Below, piece after piece: positions 18,244-27,233 of a DNA stretch of 64,000 nucleotides. The stretch comes from Ignavibacteriota bacterium (GTDB lineage Bacteria; Bacteroidota; Ignavibacteria; UBA10030; UBA6906), in the NCBI GenBank assembly GCA_016707525.1, contig JADJHP010000001.1, positions 248,001-312,000 of the forward strand, in the 5' to 3' direction. The position numbers and the translations under genes were made by a program. The notes beneath the pieces were generated by a model that did not search any database, was not told where the DNA came from, and was given only the letters and a program-made list of their open reading frames with translations. Positions within the stretch are counted from its first letter, which is position 1. Each line of letters opens with the position of its first letter.

Positions 18244-19347
18244 ATGGGAACCGTGAAACGCAGGGTCGTTGTGGCGATGAGCGGAGGCGTGGATTCGTCG
18301 GCCGCTGCCGCGCTCCTCGTGGAGCAAGGCTGTGAGGTCATCGGCATCACGCTGAAGACCTTTCGCTATGAAGATGTGGGTGGCGCGCCGTCGGGAGATT
18401 CGAGCTGTTGCTCGCTCGATGGGATCAACGATGCCCGTGCCGTTGCAGCGCAGCTGGGGATCCCGCACTACGTGCTGGACCTCAGCGAACCGTTCGATAC
18501 GCAGGTGATACAACCGTTCATTGCAGAGTACCTTGCCGGGAGGACACCGAACCCGTGCGTGCTCTGCAACCGGACGATCAAGTGGGAAGAACTGTTGCGG
18601 AAGAGTACGGCGCTTGGCGCGGAGGCCATTGCCACCGGACACTATGCGCGTGTTCTTCAGGATGACACGACAGGCCGGTACCGGCTCCAGCGGGGTGTGG
18701 ACGCATCAAAGGACCAGTCGTATGCGCTCTGGGGGCTGACCCAGGAGTCGCTGGCACGGACCCTGTTCCCTCTGGGTGCGATGACCAAAGCGGAGGTGCG
18801 CGAGGCCGCGCGGAGATTCGGGCTCACCACCGCCGGGAAGGGCGAGAGTTTTGAGATCTGTTTCGTCACAGACAACAACTATGAACGCTTCCTCAAGGAA
18901 GCCGTTCCCGGGCTTGAGGCGAAAGTGCAGGGCGGGTCGTTGATGATGGATGGCGACGTGGTGGGTACACACCGCGGCTATCCCTTTTTTACGATCGGAC
19001 AGCGGCGGGGCCTGGGGTTCGCGGCAGGAGAGCCGGTGTTCGTGAAGAGCATCGACCCGGCATCGAACCGGGTGGAGCTCGGCCGCGATGCGGACCTGTA
19101 CGCGAATGGCCTTCGCGCATCGCATGTGAACATGATCAGGTACGCTGATTGCCGTGAACCACGGCGCGTGCTGGCGCGGATCAGGTATCTGGACAAGGGC
19201 GGGGCAGCAACGGCGGCGACGCTCGACGACGGTCGTCTGGAGGTGCGGTTCGATGAGCCGCGGCGGGCGATCACCCCGGGGCAATCCGTGGTTCTTTACG
19301 AGGGTGACGACGTGGTTGGTGGGGGTATCATCGACGGAGCATGCTGA
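18244..19347 (+). CDS. mnmA: tRNA-specific 2-thiouridylase MnmA
   Basis: Inserts sulfur at position 2 of the wobble uridine in Lys, Glu and Gln tRNAs. The 367-residue length is typical. The pyrophosphatase loop is SGGVDSS at 13-19. The two catalytic cysteines are C105 (PNPCVLC) and C206 (FEICFVTDN). The C-terminal barrel starts near GQRRGLGFA. The frame extends to a GTG at 18220, but the ATG at 18244 follows AGGAGG (18233-18238) and matches the family start. It is convergent with the hydrogenase-related operon. Confidence 0.95.
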   Translation: MGTVKRRVVVAMSGGVDSSAAAALLVEQGCEVIGITLKTFRYEDVGGAPSGDSSCCSLDGINDARAVAAQLGIPHYVLDLSEPFDTQVIQPFIAEYLAGRTPNPCVLCNRTIKWEELLRKSTALGAEAIATGHYARVLQDDTTGRYRLQRGVDASKDQSYALWGLTQESLARTLFPLGAMTKAEVREAARRFGLTTAGKGESFEICFVTDNNYERFLKEAVPGLEAKVQGGSLMMDGDVVGTHRGYPFFTIGQRRGLGFAAGEPVFVKSIDPASNRVELGRDADLYANGLRASHVNMIRYADCREPRRVLARIRYLDKGGAATAATLDDGRLEVRFDEPRRAITPGQSVVLYEGDDVVGGGIIDGAC

Positions 19348-19372
19348 AGGTGACTGGCCCTCGGACCGCCGT

Positions 19373-20251
19373 TCACCGGGGCGGGATGATGTCGTCCTGA
19401 CGTTTCGTCCCGTATCGATCAAGGGCAACAAAGATCCCGTGCAGCAGTGCTTCCGGGCGCGGAGGACAGCCCGGAATGTACACATCCACCGGGATGACGT
19501 TCGCAACTCCACCGAGTGAAGCATAGCTTGATCCGAATATCCCTCCGCTGATCCCGCACGCTCCCACTGCCACTACCAACTTTGGTTCCGGCGTCGCCTC
19601 GTAGGTCTGTCTGAGGGCGATCTCCATGTTCCGGGTGACGGGCCCTGTCACGAGCAGCATGTCTGCGTGACGGGGGGATGCAACGAAGTGTATCCCGAAT
19701 CGTTCGATATCATAGATGGGGTTGTTCAGGGCGGTGATCTCGACCTCGCATCCGTTGCACGATCCTGCATCGACCTCCCGGATGTGGAGCGAGCGCCCGA
19801 GTACGTTCCGGATCTTCTGTTTGAGTGCGAGTCCAGATGCCTGGATGCCATCGACAGGCGCTGGAGCCGTGATACGAAGTCCGGTGTACCGGTATGCACC
19901 ATCCGGCCCGACACGATAGAGCGCCTGCGAACACAGCGCATTCCTGTCGGCGGCCGCCAGTTGGAACTCTTTCGTCAGCCGGATCGTATCCGGGCACGCC
20001 GCTTCGCACTCCCCGCAGAACACGCAGGCACCGTAGTCAAGTGTCAGAACCTTCCCATCCATTTCGTCCGGATTCGTGCTGACCGTAAGGGCAGAGGTCG
20101 GGCACGCCAGCGCGCAGTCACCGCAGGCAGTGCACCGTGCGAAATCGATGACCGGCTTCCCGCGGAATCCGTCCGGTGGCTCCGCGATGGTCGTGGGAAA
20201 TGCATTCGTCGCGACACCTCCCCACAGTACCCGTTTCACGATCTTCAGCAA
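19373..20251 (-). CDS. Ferredoxin/NuoB-like small subunit fusion of an Ehr-type complex
   Basis: Last gene of the hydrogenase-related operon. Residues 30-90 are a two-cluster ferredoxin (C40, C43, C46, C50 and C76, C79, C82, C86), corresponding to HyfH/HycF. Residues 150-292 are the NuoB/HyfI-type small subunit, with all four proximal-cluster cysteines: C165 and C168 (SCNGCEVEI), C232 (VGACGISGG) and C262 (GCPPRPEALL). Three [4Fe-4S] clusters are therefore expected, although the large subunit lacks a NiFe site. The start is a TTG at 20251 with a strong GGGAGGAG site just upstream. In hydrogenase-4 the two halves are separate proteins. Confidence 0.85.
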   Translation of the reverse strand: MLKIVKRVLWGGVATNAFPTTIAEPPDGFRGKPVIDFARCTACGDCALACPTSALTVSTNPDEMDGKVLTLDYGACVFCGECEAACPDTIRLTKEFQLAAADRNALCSQALYRVGPDGAYRYTGLRITAPAPVDGIQASGLALKQKIRNVLGRSLHIREVDAGSCNGCEVEITALNNPIYDIERFGIHFVASPRHADMLLVTGPVTRNMEIALRQTYEATPEPKLVVAVGACGISGGIFGSSYASLGGVANVIPVDVYIPGCPPRPEALLHGIFVALDRYGTKRQDDIIPPR

Positions 20252-20318
20252 GAGTCTCCTCCCGGGCGGTTCCCGCGCACATATCGAGCCGATGTCTGCA
20301 TGAGGGGTGGCACGGTCA

Positions 20319-22481
20319 TTATTCGCTCTGCACGGTCAGGGGTTGGGTTGTCTTCAACTCTGAGAGAAGATGATGCACCTCGTGCACATCGTGTGCTTCC
20401 AGGAGGCGCTTGTGTACGCCCGCGTGACCGATATTGGTTGCGATAAGGCGCAGGACGTTGAGATACTCGCGTTCATTCGTGCCTGTTGCCACCATGAACA
20501 CCATCCGGACGAGTTCGGGGTTCTCCTGGCTATAGCGGATCGGTTCACGCAGCCGGGCAAAGACCACAACCACATGGGCGTCGGCGTCGCCCGAGTGCGC
20601 GTGCGGGACGGCAACGCCTCTGCCGATGATCGTGGGCGTGAGATCTTCCCGCTGCAGGAGATTCTCCATGAAGGTCTCCTTGTTTTTCACGATCCCTGCG
20701 TTGTACGCCTGCGCGACCATTTTTCCGAGCAGCTCGTTGCGGTCCCCGACGCTGACGTCAAGCATGATCAGGGATTCGGAGACGAAGCCACCGAGATACG
20801 TCCGTTCCACCTCATCCTTTGTGATCTCCAGGGCATACCGGATCGCCTCGTCCGTGGTATTGAGGAAGTTCCCGATGCCGATCTTCCGGGTCACGCCAAG
20901 GTCATACACGATCTTCCGCACATTGTCGCGCATACCGACGATCAAGAGGCGCTTCTTGTCATGGTGCAACCGTTCAACGATGTTCTCAATGGCCACGATG
21001 CCCGTGGTATCGATCACCGGGACGTTCTCCATGTCCAGGATGACAACCTTGACGTCGAAGTTGTTCTCGAGGGCGGTCACGAAGCTCTTGGCCGCACCGA
21101 AGAAGAGGGGGCCTTCAACGTCGAAGATGACGATCTTGTTCTCCTTCAGGAGCTTGCGCGTTGGCTCATCGAGCGCGACGCCTTTCACCTCCTCAAGGAG
21201 CTTGTGGTCCATGCCCATTTCGCTCATGCGATAGACGAAGAGGAACGATGCCATGACCATGCCGACCTCGACCGCGGTGATCAGGTCGGTGAACACCGTG
21301 ATCAGGATCGTCGCAACCATGACCGCTGCATCCGGGAGGGGGGTCCGGGGGAGCAACTTGATCGGTTCAAGCTCGAGCATGCCAAGGGCTGTCATCATGA
21401 GGACGCCAGCAAGTGCTGCGAGCGGGATGGCGGAGGCCAGCGTGCCGAGAAAAAGCATGACCAGGACCAGAACCAGCCCGTGGATGATCCCTGACAGACG
21501 CGTCATGCCCCCCGCACGCACATTGACCATCGTCCGCACAATGGCACCGGTACCGGCAACGCCACCGAAGATGCCTGCCACAAAGTTGCCGATGCCCTGA
21601 CCGAGCAGCTCCCGGTTGCTGTTGTGGCGTGAGTGTGTTGCATTGTCGGCCACGACCGACGCGAGGAGGGTCTCGATAGACCCGAGGAGGGAGATCGTGA
21701 ACGCTGCGGGAAGGAGCTTTCTCCATGTTTCCCACGTGATGCCAGGGAGATTCGGCAGTTGAAAATTCGACGGGATCTCGCCGATCACCCTGATCGCGGA
21801 AGCGACCGTGAGTCCGCCTGCGGCCGGGTCGTACACAGTCCGGAAGATATCGAGGGAAGAGAATGCGTATGCGACCACCGATCCCACGATCAATCCGATG
21901 AGTGCTTTCGGGAGTGAGCGGCTGATCCGTGGTACGAGGTAGATGGTGCCCATCGTGACGAGGGCAATGACCGGCGCGGTATTGAATGTCCCGAATTGCT
22001 GCAGGAAAATGAGAATAGCGATGCCATTGGTAAAACCCACCGTGACAGGATACGGGACCAGGTGGACGTATTTGCCCACCTTCAGAAGGCCATAGATGAA
22101 TTGAAAAACGCCCGCGAGAATGCATGCGGCGAGAAGAGCTTCCGGGCCACCGTATTCGATATACACGGAGGTCAGAATGACGGTCATTCCCCCGGTCGGG
22201 CCGGTGATCTGCTGCTGGGTTCCGCCGAACAGGGACGCAAGGATACCGGTAAAAATGGCGCCGTACAGACCCGCAACGGCTCCCCGCGGATCACCGTTGA
22301 ATGCCAGCAGACCAAACCCCAGCGCGAGGGGGAGTGCGACGATCGCTGCCGTCAGGCCGCCGATAAGGTCGCCCTTGATGTGTGTCAGGGAAAAGCGGGA
22401 GAGCTCCGGGAAATTGAATTCGCGGAAGTATGCCGCGAGATCCATGTGTCTTGGATCGAGCTTTCGAACAACTGTTCTCAT
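20319..22481 (-). CDS. SulP anion transporter with STAS and PTS-EIIA-like domains
   Basis: A 720-residue inner-membrane protein. Residues about 30-420 are a SulP (SLC26-type) transporter; motifs include VALPLALGFG, ITGPTGGMTV and GSIETLLAS. Residues 448-550 are a STAS domain with the DTTG loop (PVIDTTGIVAIENIV). Residues about 575-710 are a PTS EIIA (fructose/Ntr-type) domain with the phosphorylatable histidine H627 in GVAVPHAHS. SulP proteins carry sulfate or bicarbonate, and the sequence alone does not say which. The start at 22481 follows GAGGGAGGA; an ATG at 22520 in the same frame has no ribosome binding site. It lies 50 bases after the large-subunit gene and 67 before the small-subunit gene, on the same strand. 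Confidence 0.88.
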   Translation of the reverse strand: MRTVVRKLDPRHMDLAAYFREFNFPELSRFSLTHIKGDLIGGLTAAIVALPLALGFGLLAFNGDPRGAVAGLYGAIFTGILASLFGGTQQQITGPTGGMTVILTSVYIEYGGPEALLAACILAGVFQFIYGLLKVGKYVHLVPYPVTVGFTNGIAILIFLQQFGTFNTAPVIALVTMGTIYLVPRISRSLPKALIGLIVGSVVAYAFSSLDIFRTVYDPAAGGLTVASAIRVIGEIPSNFQLPNLPGITWETWRKLLPAAFTISLLGSIETLLASVVADNATHSRHNSNRELLGQGIGNFVAGIFGGVAGTGAIVRTMVNVRAGGMTRLSGIIHGLVLVLVMLFLGTLASAIPLAALAGVLMMTALGMLELEPIKLLPRTPLPDAAVMVATILITVFTDLITAVEVGMVMASFLFVYRMSEMGMDHKLLEEVKGVALDEPTRKLLKENKIVIFDVEGPLFFGAAKSFVTALENNFDVKVVILDMENVPVIDTTGIVAIENIVERLHHDKKRLLIVGMRDNVRKIVYDLGVTRKIGIGNFLNTTDEAIRYALEITKDEVERTYLGGFVSESLIMLDVSVGDRNELLGKMVAQAYNAGIVKNKETFMENLLQREDLTPTIIGRGVAVPHAHSGDADAHVVVVFARLREPIRYSQENPELVRMVFMVATGTNEREYLNVLRLIATNIGHAGVHKRLLEAHDVHEVHHLLSELKTTQPLTVQSE

Positions 22482-22531
22482 TGCGCTGCTGTCCTCCCTC
22501 TCATACGATATGAATTGCATCGAAACAGGTC

Positions 22532-24126
22532 TTACCGGTCATTCCCGGAATACGATAGATTGAAGCTCTTGTTGATCACGGGGAAATCCGGCACAATGTT
22601 GTTTCTCACGGCGAGCGTGAGTGCCCGCCAGTTATGAAACGATGGATCGGTGATCTTCCAGCGGTATAGGTTCCCGGCCTTGTCGGTCATGACCCAGTGG
22701 ATGATCTCTCCGCGCCAGCCCTCCACATATCCGAGGGCAGAGCGTCCGGGAGGAACGGGTGTGACCTCTGCGAGAATCGGCTCGCCCGCGTGTCGTCCCT
22801 GCAGTTCCTCCACCAGCGCGAACGCATCGCGGATCTCGTCGATGCGGATGCGGACCCGGGCAAGAACGTCTCCTTCCGTGCGCGTCGCGACGTGGACGTG
22901 GCTGTCCGGATATGCACAGTGTGGGTGGTCGCGTCTGTAGTCCCGGTCGATGCCTGAGGCTCTCCCCGCGATACCGGTGATGCCCAGGCGATACGCGTCC
23001 AGAGGGCTCAGAACCCCCGTCGTTTCCAGCCGGTCCATGACCGAAGAACTCGTCATGATCAGGCTCACGAGTTCCTCAAAGGACCGTTTCCCGTGCTCGA
23101 GCGTCTTGCGCAGTGCCTCGTGACGGGACGGACCATTCTCCGGATCCCTCCTGACGCCACCGATGGCAGCGACGCCGCGGAGGAGTCTGCTCCCCGTCAG
23201 GATCTCGTTGAGAGCGAGGAACTGTTCCTTGAGTTCGAACGCGGTCGCGGCGCCGACGGCGAAACCGACGTCCAGCAGAATGGCCCCGATATCACCGATG
23301 TGGTTACACAATCGCTCCAGCTCAAGCAGCATGGTTCGGATCACGATGGCCCGGGGCGGGGGGTCGAAACCGCTCAGCCGTTCGATGGCATGGCAGAACG
23401 CAAGGGCATGCCCGAAGGAAGAGTCGCCGGAAACGCGTTCGGCAAGGAAGACAGCGTGCCGTGGAGACCTGCCTTCTGCGATCTTTTCGGTTCCCTTGTG
23501 CGTATAGAAAGCTGGAGAGCAAGGCTGATGATGGGTTCCCCGGCGACACTGAAACGGAAATGTCCCGGTTCGATGATGCCTGCATGCACAGGTCCGACAG
23601 GGATCTCGAATACTCCTTCACCTTCGACCTCTTTGAAGTCGAAACTCCCCTTCACGCGTGGAACAGACTGTCCGGGGTCGACATCCTTCAGCATCACGTG
23701 CATATCCTCGGGCCAGTCAGGATGTGCTGCCAGTTTGTAGATGTTCGGAAAGGCGATGATCCCGAAGCAGTCCTTCACCTCGCGTTCGAACCAATTCGCA
23801 GCTTCGATGATATGACTGATCGAAGGCACTTCCATATGACGGGGGTCCACCGGCACCTGGAGGATCAGAAAGAGATCGGCCAGGGGGATGGAGAAGATGT
23901 AGTACAGAGAGAACCTGCCATTCAGCATCCGTTCATCGTTGGCAGCGAGCGTTGTGAAGTGCGCCTTGAGTGATCGGGTGAGCAGGGAACATGTCTCCGG
24001 AAGTAAGGCCAGGGAATCTTCGTGCAGCGAGAGGTACAGCTCGTTCGGTGCCGGAGCCTCGCGAATGGTCAGACGGTCTCCCAGCGACTTTTCGAGCAAC
24101 GCCATATACTCTTGTTTGGTGGTCAT
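22532..24126 (-). CDS. NuoC/NuoD-like large subunit of an Ehr-type complex, NiFe ligands missing, one frameshift
   Basis: Homologous to HyfG/HycE. The N-terminal NuoC-like part has FEREVKDCFGI and the NuoD-like part has VGPVHAGIIEPGHFRF, LAERVSGDSSFGHALAF, LLELERLCNHIGDIG and ILTGSRLLRGV. In true hydrogenases the first ligand motif is RVCGICG; here it reads RVSGDSS. The last is DPCxxC; here it reads FNLSYSG. All four NiFe cysteines are therefore absent. The frame breaks near 23508-23510. Adding one T to the coding-strand TTT gives QLFYTHKGTEKIAEG and one chain of 531 residues. The ATG at 24126 follows the HyfF stop by five bases. Confidence 0.85.
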
Positions 24127-24131
24127 TCCCG

Positions 24132-25604
24132 TCAACCCTTCAGTACCCGGGCCGCATTCTCGATGACCTGCTCGAGCGGAGGGGGCAGATAGACCCCGAG
24201 CAGGAGCAGTGCCGCGAGCAGGAGTCCGAGCACCCACAATGCAAGCGGTTCAGCCTCGCCGCCCGTGACAGGGACGTTGGGCTCACCGAACACCATCCGC
24301 GAGGTGTAGTAGATGAACCCGACAAACACAGCTGCGATAATCGCGATGAAGAAGATCACGGGGACCACATAGCCACGGTCGAATCCGGCCGTGACGATCG
24401 TGAATTCGCTGATGAACACGCCGAACGGCGGCCATCCCGTAAGGGCAAAAACCCCGACGATGAGGAACGATGCCGAAACGGGAATGACCTTGATCGCACC
24501 GGTCACTTTGCGCATCAGTCGTGACCCGTACGCGAGGCGTACGTTGCCGGCCGTCAGGAAGAGGACCATCTTGGCGAGGGCGTTGTTGAGAAGATGCAGG
24601 AGTGCACCGAAATAGGCCAGGGGGGTCCCGATGCCAATGGCAAACACAATGATGCCAACATGCTCCACGCTGGAATACGCCAGCATTCTCTTGAAATCCT
24701 TCTGCAACAGGATGAACGGCAGAGCGATGCCCATGGAGACGAGGCCGAACACCATGAAGAGGGTCGGTGCATAGGTGCCACCCACGGCAGTATTCACCAG
24801 CACATAGAACCGCATGAGCGAGTAGAGAGCGACATTGACAAGTCCGGCGGCCATCAGGGCACTGATCGGTGTCGGTGCCTCGCCGTAGGCGTCGGGTTTC
24901 CACGTATGCAGGGGTGCCAACCCGGCCTTCGTCCCGAATCCAACGAGGATGAAGATGAACGCGAGTTTGAGCACGGCAGGGTCAAGATCCTTTGCGACCA
25001 GCATGAGCGATGACCAGTTCAGGGCGTTCCCGGAACCCGGAACCACGTGGAGGGCAGAATAGTAGGTGAGAATGATCCCGAACAAGGCAAAGCCGATGCC
25101 GACCGAGCAGATGATCACGTATTTCCATGCAGCCTCGATCGATCGCTCCCGTTCATAGAAGGCCACGAGGAATGCCGTCGCCAGGGTGGTCGCTTCGGAT
25201 CCGATCCACAGGAATCCAAGATTGTTGGAGAGAAGCACCACCATCATGGTAAAGAGGAAGGCGTTGAGCAGCAGGTAGTACAGCCACAACTGCCGGTCAC
25301 CGACCTTTCCGTCACGGATCTGGCGGCGCAGATATCCGGTGGAATAGAGCGCAACCACCAGTGCGCTGCCGGAGATGATGATGATGATGTACGCCGACAA
25401 CCCATCAGCATACAACCAGCCTTCCGAAGAGCTGATCGTGGTCCCCTGCATGACTTCCGTAACGAGCCAGAGTGCAGAAAGAAAGGTCAGGCCACCGACC
25501 GACACCGTGACGGTCTCCAGAATTCTGCGCTGGTGCAGGACCGCACAGAGGAGGGTTCCTGCCACCGGCAGACCCAGGAGCAGGCCCAGGATGATCGTGC
25601 TCAA
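24132..25604 (-). CDS. hyfF: HyfF-like antiporter-type membrane subunit
   Basis: A 490-residue polytopic protein of the NuoL/M/N (Mrp-type) family. The proton-path residues are in place: the glutamate in LWIGSEATTL, the lysine in FGTKAGLAPLHTW, KRMLAYSSVEH and NNALAKMVLFLTAGN. KPDAYGEAPTPISALMAAG marks the HyfF branch. It would be one of two ion-translocating subunits of the complex. The start is a TTG at 25604 that overlaps the HyfE stop by four bases, with AGGAG about nine bases upstream. The length and membrane pattern are complete. Confidence 0.88.
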   Translation of the reverse strand: MSTIILGLLLGLPVAGTLLCAVLHQRRILETVTVSVGGLTFLSALWLVTEVMQGTTISSSEGWLYADGLSAYIIIIISGSALVVALYSTGYLRRQIRDGKVGDRQLWLYYLLLNAFLFTMMVVLLSNNLGFLWIGSEATTLATAFLVAFYERERSIEAAWKYVIICSVGIGFALFGIILTYYSALHVVPGSGNALNWSSLMLVAKDLDPAVLKLAFIFILVGFGTKAGLAPLHTWKPDAYGEAPTPISALMAAGLVNVALYSLMRFYVLVNTAVGGTYAPTLFMVFGLVSMGIALPFILLQKDFKRMLAYSSVEHVGIIVFAIGIGTPLAYFGALLHLLNNALAKMVLFLTAGNVRLAYGSRLMRKVTGAIKVIPVSASFLIVGVFALTGWPPFGVFISEFTIVTAGFDRGYVVPVIFFIAIIAAVFVGFIYYTSRMVFGEPNVPVTGGEAEPLALWVLGLLLAALLLLGVYLPPPLEQVIENAARVLKG

Positions 25605-26278
25605 TGTCGAAGGCTCCTGAGCGAATCGATACTGATCGATTCGAACGTTTTGTTGATACGGAACACGAAGACCCCCAGGATCAGGACAGCGACGAGAATG
25701 TCAAAGAAGATGCCTATCTCCACGATCAGCGGCATGCCGTACGTAATGGAAAGACCCGAGAGGAAGACGCCGTTTTCCATGGTCAACAGTCCGATGATCT
25801 GGGTGAGGGCCTTCTGTCGTGTCATCATGATGAAAAGACCGATGAGCATCATCGCAATGGACACGGAGAGAACACGTGTGACCGCGGACGCCTCTGCGTG
25901 GGGAGAGCGGAGGATCGACTGGGCGACGGAGTCTGCGAGTATGACGATGCCACCGCAGAACATGAGCGATGCGGTGATACTCATCCTGAAGCGGATCTCC
26001 TTCTGCACGTGAATGCGTTCGATGACGCGCGTGAGTACGACCGGAATGGCGATCGCCTTGATCGCGATCGTCAGAATCGCTGCGATGAGGATGTGCGTTT
26101 CGCCGTAGCCGATCACCACAAGCAGGGCGACCATGCCGAGAAGGAGCGACTGCAGGGCGAACAGCCGGATGTAGAACACGAGACTTCTGCTGGACACGAT
26201 GAGGAATGCCGTGACCAGGATGGAGGCAGCGAAAATGTCGATGAGCAACTCAACCAGTGGCAAATGGACGGGGCTCAT
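25601..26278 (-). CDS. hyfE: HyfE-like membrane subunit
   Basis: A 225-residue integral membrane protein with a NuoK-like core, close in length to HyfE of hydrogenase-4. It has about seven hydrophobic segments (starting LLIDIFAASILVTAFLIV), a cytoplasmic ILTRVIERIHVQKEI-like loop (VVLTRVIERIHVQKEI) and the conserved LTMENGVFLSGLSI. The frame is open far upstream, but the ATG at 26278 has GGGAG eight bases before it and lies three bases after the HyfC gene. It is expected to sit in the membrane arm between the antiporter-like subunits. Confidence 0.85.
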   Translation of the reverse strand: MSPVHLPLVELLIDIFAASILVTAFLIVSSRSLVFYIRLFALQSLLLGMVALLVVIGYGETHILIAAILTIAIKAIAIPVVLTRVIERIHVQKEIRFRMSITASLMFCGGIVILADSVAQSILRSPHAEASAVTRVLSVSIAMMLIGLFIMMTRQKALTQIIGLLTMENGVFLSGLSITYGMPLIVEIGIFFDILVAVLILGVFVFRINKTFESISIDSLRSLRH

Positions 26279-26280
26279 CG

Positions 26281-27231
26281 TCATGCTCCCACAATGAAAT
26301 AGAGGATCAACGACAGCAGGGAGAGAATGAATGCCACCACGAGGAGTTCCGGAACGCGGAACAGGCGAAGCTTGGCGTTCGTGGATTCGACGAGTGCGAC
26401 GATCAGTGCGAGGCCGGTGACTTTGAGAAGGAAGGCCCCGGCGCCAACGGCCAATGCCGATGGTGACCATGTTGTGGCCATCCCGAGGGGGAAGAACATG
26501 TTGGCCATCAGTGCCAGAAAGATGACCAGTTTCACCTGCGAGGCCCATTCGATGAGAGCTAGATATGGCCCCGAATACTCCAGGATCATCGCTTCATGGA
26601 TCATGGTGAGTTCGAGATGCGTTGCCGGGTTATCAACCGGGATCCGCCCTGTTTCTGCCAGGGAAACGACAAAGAGACCCGCAAATGCCAGAAGATGAGA
26701 GGGGTTCAGCATCGACGCGGGGGTGGTGGAGAGCCGGTCGACGATGACGCTCAGGTCCGTGGAGCCGGCGGTCACGGCGGCCGTGAAGATCGCGAGCATC
26801 ATCGCGGGTTCGACGATCGATGCGATGGACATCTCACGGCTCGAACCAAGTCCGCCGAAGGCACTACCGGTATCAAGTCCCACGAGGGCCATGAAGAACC
26901 GCCCGAGGGCAAAAAGGTAAATGACAGCGATGATGTCGCCGACCCAGTGCAGCGGCACAGGGGTCACCACGGTCGGCACAAGCAGGGAAATGACGACCAT
27001 GGAGCTGAAGACCACATACGGTGTACAATGGAAGAGCCACGAGGCGACGGAAGAGACGACGACGTCTTTCCTCATCAGTTTTACCAGATCGTAGTACGGC
27101 TGAAGGACGGTCGCACCCCGGCGGTGCTGGAAGCGCGCCTTTGTCTTTCGGATGATGCCGGTGATCAGCGGGGCGAGCGCGATCACCAGGATGATCTGGA
27201 AGAGGAACGACAGGAGTAGTGTCGTGGCCAT
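26281..27231 (-). CDS. hyfC: HyfC/HycD-like (NuoH-type) membrane subunit
   Basis: A 316-residue polytopic protein of the NuoH family, which joins the membrane arm to the soluble module. Motifs include GIIRKTKARFQHRRGATVLQ, YYDLVKLMRKD, GSAFGGLGSSREMSIASIVE and the acidic ETGRIPVDNPATHLELTMIH with EYSG. These are the conserved charged loops of the group 4 hydrogenase form. The ATG at 27231 is chosen; a GTG at 27237 adds two residues. The gene overlaps the HyfB stop closely, as expected for a coupled operon. Confidence 0.88.
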   Translation of the reverse strand: MATTLLLSFLFQIILVIALAPLITGIIRKTKARFQHRRGATVLQPYYDLVKLMRKDVVVSSVASWLFHCTPYVVFSSMVVISLLVPTVVTPVPLHWVGDIIAVIYLFALGRFFMALVGLDTGSAFGGLGSSREMSIASIVEPAMMLAIFTAAVTAGSTDLSVIVDRLSTTPASMLNPSHLLAFAGLFVVSLAETGRIPVDNPATHLELTMIHEAMILEYSGPYLALIEWASQVKLVIFLALMANMFFPLGMATTWSPSALAVGAGAFLLKVTGLALIVALVESTNAKLRLFRVPELLVVAFILSLLSLILYFIVGA

Positions 27232-27233
27232 AC

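Noticed and set aside
20370..21494. Plus-strand ORF of 374 codons rich in H, D and E
   Set aside because: Shadow of the SulP transporter; the bias is what reversed hydrophobic codons give.
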